Shown here: piece after piece, positions 23,341 through 34,700 of the stretch
How positions within the stretch are numbered: position 1 is the first letter of the stretch
How the letters are laid out: each line of letters starts with the position of its first letter
Assembly (NCBI RefSeq): GCF_019059575.1
Contig: NW_024881779.1
Location: 602,001 to 666,000 of the forward strand
Direction: 5' to 3'
DNA: 64,000 nucleotides
Origin: Amphibalanus amphitrite
Taxonomy: Eukaryota > Arthropoda > Thecostraca > Balanomorpha > Balanidae
The notes under the pieces: model-generated
Database searches by the model: none
Seen by the model: the letters and a program-made list of their open reading frames with translations, nothing else
Told to the model about the DNA's origin: nothing
Made by a program: the position numbers and the translations under genes

Positions 23341-25401
23341 TTAACCCGCGCCCCACTGGGGTCTGCGTATAACACGCCCTATTGGGGGGCCTTCATAGCC
23401 CCCCCCCTCCTAACTCCGAAACTACTGGGCCGATCGTCAAAATTCAAACGGTGTCTGATAGCCCCGGAAAAACTGTCGACCGAAACCTAATTTCATTGAC
23501 CTCGAGGTCACTGATGACGTCACAGGTCAGGTCAAAGTAAACATTATTAGCATTTTGGCTTGTTCACATTTTGGGCTCTGACCGCCGTCTTACAAGTCAG
23601 ATCAGGCTCATTTTTGATTTACACACTGGTGAACAGTAGCTCTAGATACCTTGAGGGTACCAAACTTGTACTTTGATTTTCAGGTCAGGGTCAGCCGTCA
23701 GGTCATCACAGGTCACGGAAATATTATATCATGCATCGGTCACGTGACACATGTTTTATGGTCCATTTAGGCCATATATTTCGAATTTGATGTCGTCTGT
23801 GTCATTCGAGGTCATTTTGAGTCGAATTTAGCTTAGGTCAGGTCACTTTCAGGTCAAAAAAGGTCAAATTTTTAAGTTTTAATTTTTCAACAAAAAGGTG
23901 TTTATTGGATGCAGTTTGAGCTCAGGAACACGATGGTGCTATTTATATTGGTGTAAGATATCAAATACGTACTGAAAAAAAAAATATTTGGAAAATTAAT
24001 AATTAAGAATTTCTTTGCAATAATGCGTATAACTTGGCCATTTTTGATGATATTTAGCTAAAACTTGCTACAGTTAGTCATAAGCATGCGTTCTATTACA
24101 TAGGGGAAGTTGGGGGAACGCCGAATACTTTTTTTCTGACGCCCGTAGCACGCAAGGTAGACAACATAAGCTATTCTTGTTGGCGTCATTCGAGAGGCCA
24201 GTCTTTTGTCTTTCAAACATACCAGGCGCATTTGATGAATTCGCATACCTTTAAGCGCAAAAACTAAAAATATCAAAGAACTGACTTTTTCGGCGTTGCC
24301 CCGGACTGCGGGGAAAGCCGAAAATGGGATAAATGATCTACGAGGAATGCCGACATTGATGTTTTGCCAATTTCTTAAACTTTATCCAAAATTCATCAAA
24401 GCTGACACGCGTTTTAAGAGCTTGAGGACGCTTGGTGCACACTGGAAGTTATAATTGTGTGATATAATAAAAAAAAAATGCTAGGTAAATCATTCCTTAT
24501 AGGTAACAGGCCGTTGTGCCGGCTGAAAGTGTAATTTGTTTGACTAAAAATCCGCGTTGCTATTCTACAGCAGTAAAGTCCACGTAGCGTGCTTTAACGT
24601 GCGTAATTGCACGTTTTCGGCATTACCCCAGCCAGCCATACTTTCATTTGCAGGCCCATAACTTTTAAACGTGCTGTATAAATTTCAAATAGGCAGCACA
24701 CTTATGCAAAGACATGCTGAAGATTACTTGACCGAATTGGCCAGACAAACGGTAGCATAATGAGTAAGAAATGCAGCTTCAAAGGCGCATGTAGTACAAG
24801 GGAAACGTACCTTGAAAACGCTTTTGGCGCCCTCACAGCCGAAGTATTCCAAATGACAACTCGTAACAAACATGCGATAATTGTAGTCACTTAAGCTTCA
24901 GAGCATCACTGAGACGTGGCATCCATGTCGTACGGTTTTAGAAATATCTCGAATTTCGGCTTTGCCCCAACTCCGGCATTGCCCCAACTTCCCCTATATT
25001 CCGGTTCAAACACTTTTTGAAAAATATAAAAATATAAATTTTGAATTTTATTATATGAAATTTTCGAAATTTTGGAAATCCGAGATGGCAGTTTGATAGC
25101 GCAGTCTATTCTGAGTCCTTTCATGCAAAGAAATTGGATCTAGCTTATAAACTGAGCTCTTGGGAGCGATTGCCGTGGTTCAATGTTTTGCGTCGAAATC
25201 GGCCGAACATGACGTCACTCTGACGTCATTTCCGGCCGACCTATAGTAGCTATGAAGTTCATATTTTAACACAACGTGTTAAATTGATGCAGCCGAAGGT
25301 ACTGAAAGGTTGGCGTCGATACGTCAAGCGGTTTGGAAGTTATTGCAGAAAAACGGGAGGGGCCATGAATAGCCCCTTCCCCCCAGTGGGGCGCGGGTTA
25401 A
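23341..25401. mobile_element. TTAA element, 2.06 kb
   Basis: The perfect terminal inverted repeat TTAACCCGCGCCCCACTGG continues two further bases. TTAA lies on both sides, and the host is a MITE relative whose uninterrupted form contains a single TTAA. C and G runs lie just inside each end. A second element is nested at 24,103-24,994. No transposase frame was seen, so it is non-autonomous or decayed. Confidence 0.83.
24103..24994. mobile_element. 892-bp nested element with GGGGAAGTTGGGG termini
   Basis: GGGGAAGTTGGGG at the left is matched by CCCCAACTTCCCC at the right, with TA on each side. Further in, both ends share a diverged GCCG-containing stretch. The TA duplication again suggests a Tc1/mariner-like or ISL2EU-like group. 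Open frames are under 75 codons. Confidence 0.72.
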
Positions 25402-25782
25402 GGTCGGATGGTCACTTTAAAACATTCGTTTTTGTTGAGATAAACTGTTGTGGCGAAATACCCCCCCCCCCTGGTACCACGAGGGCGAAGTTGGAAATTC
25501 AATAGCATCGATATTTGCTGACCGTTCATATTTGATGTTCGTTTTCCAAAGAAATCCCGTGAAAGGCAGTCTTCTCAGTGACTTGACATATTATTATCTT
25601 TTGACCTGCTTCACAGCCACGTTATTTTTGGTGACTTATTTGCTCGCTATTTGCAGATATACTCCATTGTCTTGGTACATTGTGGTTCAGCTCTGGTCAC
25701 GGCTGTGTCTGTGCTGAGGTAAGGCCTTGGGTGCAATCAGCCTACATCTATTGAGACCTCCCAGGGATAGGATATTTTCGTC
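25402..25782 (+). promoter_or_regulatory. Upstream flank of the large Rep/helicase gene
   Basis: This 381-bp stretch separates the TTAA element from the gene's ATG. It should contain the 5' untranslated region and perhaps the promoter and left end of the rolling-circle element, but no TATA box, head-type inverted repeat or other clear signal could be identified. An in-frame TAG lies at 25,768-25,770, five codons before the ATG. Confidence 0.3.
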
Positions 25783-28700
25783 ATGCAAAAACCAAGTTAC
25801 GCCAAAATAGCGGAGGGCGTAAAGCCATCGTTCGTAGAGGTGCTGACGGGGATGTCCCGTGAGGCCAGGTCTGGAAGGATTTATTATCATGATTGGCAAT
25901 CCACTCCAGTGGTCAGCAGGCAGGACCCCGTTTACACTGACTACGGTGCTAACATCATCGGCATACATGGCGACGGCAACTGTCTGTTCCGGGCGCTCGC
26001 CTATGCTGTCGGTGATCCCTTGCTAGATCACGTGGCCCTTCGGCAAAAGATATGTGAAGAGGAGCGCAAAGATGAACTTCTTAGGGAAGTGTTCCCTGAC
26101 CTGGACGGCTACATCAATTCCATGCGCAAGGGAGGTAAGTTCGGTGGTGAGCCAGAGATAAGAGCAGCAGCACGTGTGCTTCACCGTCTCATCTATGTGT
26201 GGGAAAACGGTCATCAGGTGGCTGCTCATGGAACACCAAACCAATCTCCTATTCACTTATGCTATTATAGTCAGAGGCAGCACTATGACCTGCACATGGT
26301 CGCTCCATCTCCCCCAACACCACCAACACCCCAGGAGGAACCAACTGCCCAGACTTCACCGGCCATCACTGAGCAGAGCACCGACAATGATGGTGCTTGG
26401 ACTATTGTTAAGGGACGAGGCGGTCGCCAGGCAAAGTGCCTAGATACTGTGACAAAACCAGCGAGTAAGGAGAGCTCCGCAGCTGCTACGAGCCTCGACA
26501 CTTCAGTCTGTGGCAATGCAGCAAAACGGCCAGTTGGCCGTCCCAAAAAACAGAAACGTATTTTCACGCATCTCTTCGGACGTTCAATCAACGTCGAGGA
26601 TGTCTGTGTAGAAGCGCAAACAGCTTCTGAGGGCGCAGACATGCCAGTGATCGTTTCCAAAACCATTCCGGCTGTTCCACTGGGTACAGATCATGGGGAA
26701 AATGAGGACGCAGCAAAAAGCTGTGAGGAGTCTGACACCATGGTCAGCGCTAATGCCAAAAAGGCACGCTTTGGACGTCCTAAGAAACGGCGCCCACCAC
26801 CGCCATCATCAAAACGTGCAGCCCCTATGGAACTTGATGTAGCAGAGACCAAAGAATTAGCTCCTCAAAACACCGTTCAGTCGGTGGCAGCACTTGAAGC
26901 TGACTCTTCAAAGATAGGACAGTCGGATTCTAGTGCTACGGGAGGAAGCGCTCAGCGTCGTCGCGGTCGTCCGAGGAAAGGTAAGGCCGTGGTACCACTT
27001 CGGAGAAAGGATACCGCCACGGACGCTACTATTCCTCAGGCTATTCAAGCAGATGGTAAGGAATCTGGTCAATTGCTCATTGACCCAGCAGAGAGTATTT
27101 GCAATGAATCAGAACTTCAGTCGCCATTGGCTGTTCCTGTGAACGGTCATAACCCCCAAGGACGCATGTCATCTACGGCTGGCTACATTCAGTCAGATTC
27201 AGACATCGAGGGGGTTTCCACGCTGACTCGTGCCATGCTGGATGACTTCGTGGATAAGTCTTCGCATAGTGTTGTCATAGACAGTGTATCGACCGATCTC
27301 AGCGCATCATCAGGCACCAATCTGGTCGGTCCATGGCCATACCGAGACAGCAATAAAGTCGCTGTGACGTACCTTATTGGTGATCATGGGGAAAAACGTC
27401 AGATTAGCCTAAGCAACCTAAGACAGCGTGGCTTTAGTACTACGTTACGAAACGGCCCATTCCGTTACAACTCTTACTCGTGGCTCCGATTCAAGGACTT
27501 GTTAAAAAAGTCCGGTCAAACAGTGGCCGCCGCTCTAGAGGACGAGGACCTGTTCCACGAAACGCTTCGCCTTGTAGATCGCTTCTACTCCAAACATCCA
27601 CGTCGAGCGGAGGAGGAAGGTCTGCAGCCTCACCGGGGTCCACAGACTTGGGAGGACCGACACAATCTCCTCCAGCTGCACTACTACGGTAAGGGCTGGT
27701 ATAAATTTTACCGTTCCTCTACACTCCGCGAGATATTCATATCCAGACATGGCGCTGATCGCTGGGCCGAGTTTCAGGCCGATCCCTGGTCGGTGACACT
27801 TTCGGACGAGCATTTCGAACTTCTGCTTCGAGATGTTCATCATAAGCTACGGCAACACCATTTCAGATACATTCACCTGATTGACAGCTATGCAGGACCA
27901 CAGTGTCAGGAAGATCGCGGCAACACCACTCGCGTTCAATACAACGTGCTGTTTGTCACTCGTTCTGCCACGTCAGGTAGGCGTCAACAGCGGAGGCCGG
28001 TGGCACAGGCGCCGCCTCAGCGCACTGCAGCCCCTGCCGCCGATGACACCAGTGCTCTTACGTCGTTCTTCCTCCGATCATGCACTGAGTGCGGCACGCT
28101 GCGCGTTCTTGATGCTAGAGCTGCGTCCAAGTATCCGCTCGGTCATTACACCTATGCCGGCGAACAGCACAGAGTTCGTTTCACATGCGACCGGCTGGTC
28201 GGCATCACGTGCGACACTCCAGCAGACTTTGTGACCTGCACGGCGGAAGAGAAGCCGTCCACCTGGGTGGCCATGGGCGCTCGGACGGCGGGAGACGCGT
28301 TACCGCCACCGGCAATGCAGCTTCGCTCATTACGTGTGCTGGACGCATCTGATCATACAGAGGAGACTGAGGTTCTGGCTAGCTATCATTACAGTGGTGA
28401 TGACAGAGCTGCTGAATGGACTGGTCGTCGTGCTGTACTGACCCGAACGTCAAACAGTGGCGTCGTCACACTGGGCACGCAGGCGAAGCGCAGACGCTTC
28501 CGTCCTATTTCCAGCAGTCAGTTCACAGCCGGCCGTTTCACCGTTGACAGTCCGCGCGAGGCAAAATGCTGCCAGGCGTGGCACGATCCGCTCGACACGG
28601 ATTCTGAAGATCCGTCGTCCGAGCTTGAGTTCTCCAACTTACAGGTACTACGTGACATCCATGCCTTGTACAATTCGCTTCGCCGTGTGCGTTGCGTCAA

Positions 28701-31700
28701 GTGCAACCAGCAGACGCCCGGATTGCCGTATCCAGGCTATCAGATCCAGGTGCCTGAGCATGGCCGTTTGGTTAATTTGCCGCCGGATAGCGTTGTTTCT
28801 GACGCCATATCGCGCTCGTCGCTGCTGCGTGAAGGCGGGCGTTGTACAGTGACGCTAGACCCCGAATTCAGGGGTGCCAACGGCACAGTTTTCACTGACC
28901 GAGACGTCACGGGCGTTTGTACAGCATGTTCATCAGCATATGAGGTTGACGCCAACAACAACATTGTACCTCGGCCGCTGGTGTCGGACATAAATCAATT
29001 ACGTCCCGATCCGAATGACGTCGGCGACTTTGTCGGCGGCGCCGAGCGGCACGTCGCCTCCCAGCCAGCGCTGAGCGCATCGGCTGCAAACAACGGTGCT
29101 CCAGAGGACGACAGTGACGAGCCAGAGCCGACGGACATCAGCCTGTTCTCGGCAGAAAATCTGGTAGCCACTGATGTATACTCAGACGAGGCGTATCATC
29201 AGTTTGTTAAGTCATGGACACCCGCTGAGACAATGGTGCTGCGGCCAGTGCATCTGGTTGTCAGCGTGCTGCGTTTGCGTGCCAACCAGGTTCCGTTCTG
29301 CAAGCACGGCACCATTTCTTATCCGCTGAAGGACGCCTGCCGGGCACGGAATTTACCATGGTATGATTTTGAAAGGCTGCCATTCGTTGTGCTGGTCCAG
29401 AGCAGACGAGACGGCACGTCTGCCGAGGCCATGGTAAACATGCAGACCATACTCAGGGCCAAGCATTTTATGGAACGCACCATGGAGTGTAAATACAACC
29501 CACGGCAGACGCGTCCATTCTATCGCTTTGTCGGTGAACAGTGGATGCCGTTTTCAAACGAAAATCTCGCGGCGCTGCAGCGGCGGCTATCCGAGCCGGA
29601 CCGGCCGAGCACGCCTGCCGGTCTTCGTGTCGTACTGGCCAGCGACATTCACGCCCGTGCAGACAAGGTGTTGCGGTTCAACGAGTTCTGCAATTGGCTA
29701 GAGTCTGGCTTCACCATGGCCGACGAGCTGTGGAAAAGCTTCCGGCTGTCGCGCAGCGGTGAGGGTGCCGACACCACAGAGGCTGGCCAGGATGACTTAT
29801 GGGAGGTCATTGAGAACTTTGTGGTGGGTCAAGCTGTCGACGCGGCTGCCGACCGCCACAACGGAGGGCAGCACGAGCGACGCACAGATGACGACGACGA
29901 ATCGGACGCCGATGAAATCGACGTCACCATGCGTCACGTTCTCAACTGTTCCGTTGCTAACGGCTGGCTGCTGCCCGCCCCCGTCGACGGAGACAATGTT
30001 GACTCGACCGGCGAGCCGAGTAGCGTGCTGTTACGCTGTTGTGAAGAGCTGGAGATGCTTGGCCGCGAGTTCGGCAACGATGAGGGCGTCCGCGCTGGCG
30101 GCATTTCTGCCGGTGCCGTCTGCGGGCCACAGAGTGAACGTCCCGAAGACATTCGCCGGCAGGGTATCGCGCGTTCTGCGCTCCTTCACATACCGATGCC
30201 GGGAGTCGACCGGGAAAATCCGCTGCCCGAGTCGACACCCGGCTACATGCAGATGGCTTTCCCAGAGGTGTTCCGCTCGGGTGACGCCGATCCGTACCAG
30301 GACCGTAAGGTCAGCATTCGTCAGCCAGTCACCTCCTGGCGACAGAACTGGCTTCACTGGATGTCGCGTCAGCCCGAGGCGGAAGGCAATGTTGACCTTC
30401 AGTTCGTTGTCAGCAACCAGCTGAGTCGTGATAAGACCGGCCAGGAGGCCAATGTTGCCATCAGAATGACCGATTTTCCAGACGGGTTGCCAACCAAGGA
30501 GCAACTGGAAAACGACCCGGCGCTGTGCAAAAGGCTTGCTCAGTCGCTGCTTTGTCTACGCTCAAAACTGGAGGATTCTGACGCTTACTGGCGAGTGCAA
30601 AAGCAGGACGCCATCGGCATCGCTCGCTACCTTGAGAGCCCGCCGCCGTGGCGGTCTAATGCAATCCCCATGGAGGTGTACCTGTGGCAGACACGAGCCG
30701 TTCCCTACAATCATCATCCGGCTATTCATCGGCTGTGTGACAACGCTGCCGTGAATGAGGCGCTCAGTGACGAGCGCTATCTCCATGCACGGCTAGCCAA
30801 CACGCTGCGACATCCCGGCATCGTGGCCTGGGTGTCGGCGCTGATTGGTGAGCTGGACACCTTGGCACTATCTGTGGCACGACACTCTGCAACATACTTC
30901 CTGGTGCGCTCTGAGTGGGGTGCTAACGCCAACCCACACATTCACCGTCACGTGATCAGTGAATCGTTCTCACGATTCCTACACCAGCTTCAGACCTCTC
31001 TGAAGAACAAGGTGGCAGAGATCGAAAGAGATTTGCGGGTGGAAGACCCCACTTTGGAGAGCGATGATTCTCGCGTCACTCTTGAGACGCGCGTCAGCGC
31101 GGCCTGGCGTGACTGTCAACAAGAGTATGTCAGGCACATCGGTCGCTGCTACACCAACTGGAATGCCGGCTTCACAAAAGACGGCGAGCGCACCTTTGAC
31201 TTTGCCTACGATCGCAAAACAACCGTTTGCCGTGCTAGCATGGCCGTCCAGCTGGACGACGCGCTGTCAACCGGCGACTTTGCCGCCATTGACGAGCTCT
31301 ATGTGCGCGTCATCAACGGCACGCTGCGACACACGGGCCACAGCGGACGCGGAGACGCGCCGTCTACCAAAGACGGGTGTGCCGTGCGGCGACCGGTCGT
31401 GGACAAGGCGGCAACCGAGGCGGCCCGTTCGGCAGATAGACGTGCCAAGCAGGTCAAGAAGGAGGTAATTGTGTGCAAGAGACGCATGCCTCGGTGTCTC
31501 CGCACCGAGCCGGCTGTGGTGAAAGATGCACACGATCCTCGTATCTATCAGTTCGAGACGGCCTCAAACGACAAATGGCTAGGTAGTCATGATCCGTTCA
31601 CCATCCTGCACGTCCTCAACAACGTCGACGACAAGGCAGTGGTGCCCGCTTGGCTCACCCGTACGCCGCGTGTCGAATGGAAAAGCTCGCCCACGGACAG

Positions 31701-34700
31701 CGGTGGCTACGCATTTAACGTGCTCCTCGCTCAGTCCCGCGGCGACGGTAGCGTCGAGTACGCGCTCAAGTATGCCATGAAGCCGGTGGCTCCGATCAGG
31801 ACCACCGGCGACATGCTGTTGTCGGCAATGGAACGCCGTGAGGCGAGCGATAACGTGGATATCGGCGTCGTGCAGAAAATGTACAACCAGGCGGCGGCAT
31901 CCATGTGTCAGTCCATCTTTCAGGCAGTGCACAAAAACTGGCAGCTGCCGCTGCTGCAGAAGAATTTGGACGTGAGGAGATTCAGTATGAGCGGCTGCCG
32001 CGTGGTGAAACCGGCCAATGCCGCTGACAATCCGGTGTACGTGTATGCCGACTCGGTGGAGCGCTTCAACGCGCGGCTGGGCGACAACATTCGTCATGGC
32101 AATATTCCTCTGACCGATATTCAGCGCAAAATGTCAGTCTACGAGTTTTACGACACGTTCACGTGCACTGAGAAAACTATAGATGGTCAGCGCGTATTCC
32201 AGATAAGTCGTCGCCAGTCTTCATGGTGTGGTGTGCTGAAAACAGTCATGTTGGCACCACATCATGGCATATCAAAGGCAAATCCGGCCAGAGTCAATTT
32301 CTGGAAGTATGCTCGCGACATCGTGCTGTGGTGTCAGCCGTGCCTGACATCGCAGGAGCTGATGCCGCCACTAGATTGTCTCACTGACTGCGCCATAGCC
32401 GCTCACTGGAGAGCCATGTACGAGCAGCTGATGGCATCTGACGTACACAAGCCTGTGTGGGTCACTCGGTATTACGAAGACCACAAACGCCGAGCGACGG
32501 CAGCCACAGGCGAGGACGTGTCTGACGAATCGGACAGCGACGATGACGACGACGGTGACAACGCTGACGATGCTGCTGATGTTGTCGAGCCGCCTGAGAT
32601 AGAGGAAGAGCGTGAGCTGATGGCTCAGCGTGTGCGTGATCGTTTCTACCAGACGGCTCTGGACGCCATGCTGGCGTGTCCTGCAGAGGACATTGACGAC
32701 GCAGTTCAGCGAGCTGACAGAGCGGCGGCGAGCGTCGCAAACCCGGCCGGCTACGACTTCCAGGCGCAGTGGCTCGGCGATCGCATAGTCAATCCAGAAC
32801 ATGTGCGTCGCAACTATGGCCGACTGGCTAGTCTGAGCGCCGGAGACGCTGCGCATTCTGCTCCGGTGACGCCGAGTGGACGTCAGCTGGTGCTGCCGCG
32901 TCTGGTCACAGGCTATCTGAAAGAACAGCGCGAGTGGCGACGCTCCTGTCGTGAATGGAATGCCTACGATCAGGCGGTGGCCAAATGGCGCCGTAATCGG
33001 TCTTCACGCATCGCCGAGCCGGTCGCGCCCCTGGTCCCCGATATTAGGGACAAACGGCCCAAGGCACTGCGTGCATTCCTGCTGGGTGATCCTGGCGCGG
33101 GCAAATCGACTACGCTGCGTTCTGCGGTGCACGAGTTGAGCGAGCTGCTCGTCTCTGATGAGGCCGACTGGACTGACGTAGTCAAACTTTCGGCGCCAAC
33201 GGGCTGCGCATCGTTCCACATGGCACACGGTGCGACCACCATCCACCGTCTCTTTGCTATAAGAGTCGGTCAAGTAGGCGATGACCCGTTGCCGGCCGAG
33301 AGCCGACAGTTCGCATCACTGTGTGAAAGGCTCGGTCCTGAGCTGGGTCTTCTCATATTCGACGAGTTCTCAATGATCCAGCGCAGGATGATGCGCTGGA
33401 TAGTAAAGCGACTCGAGGAGGCCGGCATCAATTTGGACGACATCGGCGTCGTGCTTGTCGGTGACCCGGCACAGATACTGCCGATCGGCGACAGTCCTGT
33501 GTGGAGTCTCCGCCAGCGAATGGACGACGGCAAAGACTGCTGCGAGGCATCGCGGCTGGGCATGCTCGCTTTCCGTGAGGTGTTTCGTATGCCGGCGCTG
33601 GAAACAGTGGACGGCTTCGCGGCGTGGAGTCACGCCGCTTCACGGGAGCCGAACACGCTCAATGATGATGAGCGCCGTGCGGTGGCTCGTTTCCGTGCGG
33701 CAGCACTGGACGGCGATTACGAGACCGTCTACTTAAATGAAGTGCGGCGCACTGTCCAGAACGACGAGCTAGCCGACCATTTCACAAAGGTGATCATTCC
33801 ATCGTTCCGCTACGGCAGGGCGACACACGCCAGTCTGCTGTGGCTCCGCCACAACACGGCCACCGCCGAGCACATGGCTGCTGATCCACTTTGGGCCGGC
33901 GCTGTCACACTGCACGGTAACCATTGGTTCAGCGAGCTGGCCGTGAATCGTGCTACCGTCGAGTCGGACAACGCCAGGGCGCTCGTTCGCTTCGCCAACG
34001 AGCGTGACACGCCGGTAATGGCCGTGAACGCACAGCATTTACCGACGAAAAAAGCAGCCCGACTGCAAAAGGTGTCACCCAGAGAGTTCCGCAGCATACC
34101 AGCAGTGTTCTTTGCGTGTAGTGGTCTGCCGCTTATGCTGTTGGAAAACGTGGCACCCAGTGTCGGTCTGTTCAATGGCGCTCACGTCGAGTTCGTCGGA
34201 CCGCTGTACCTGGAGGATGACTGGCAGGTAACACTGTCCAGCTGTGAGTACAGAGAAAGGGTGCGGACCCGTGGCGTCACGCTGACCACTCCGCTGGACA
34301 CGCCGGCCTCGGACCGTGAGCGTATGTACCAGGTTCCCGTGGGCAGTGTCATTGTGAAGGTCAACGGTCACACGGTCGACGGCGATGAGCATCGTCTCGA
34401 CGAGCTGGTCGCGGCGTCTAGCACCGTCCAGCTGGTATTCCACACGCCAAAGCACCCGCCTCATCTACCCGAGTTCATTGTGGTGCGTGTTCCAAACTAC
34501 ACCGAGAATCGTGGCCCAAATATCCTCGGCATCGAAGATGCCGACGATCTGGTGCCAATACGGATGGTAAAGCGCGCCCGTGACAAGGGCAAAAACAATC
34601 GGGCGATAGGCGGCGGTGAAGAGAGTCGGACCGAGTTTCGTGTTGGACCGCCGCTGGAGGGCGGCAGCGCATTCACCGGCTTTAAAGGCCAGGGCGCCAC

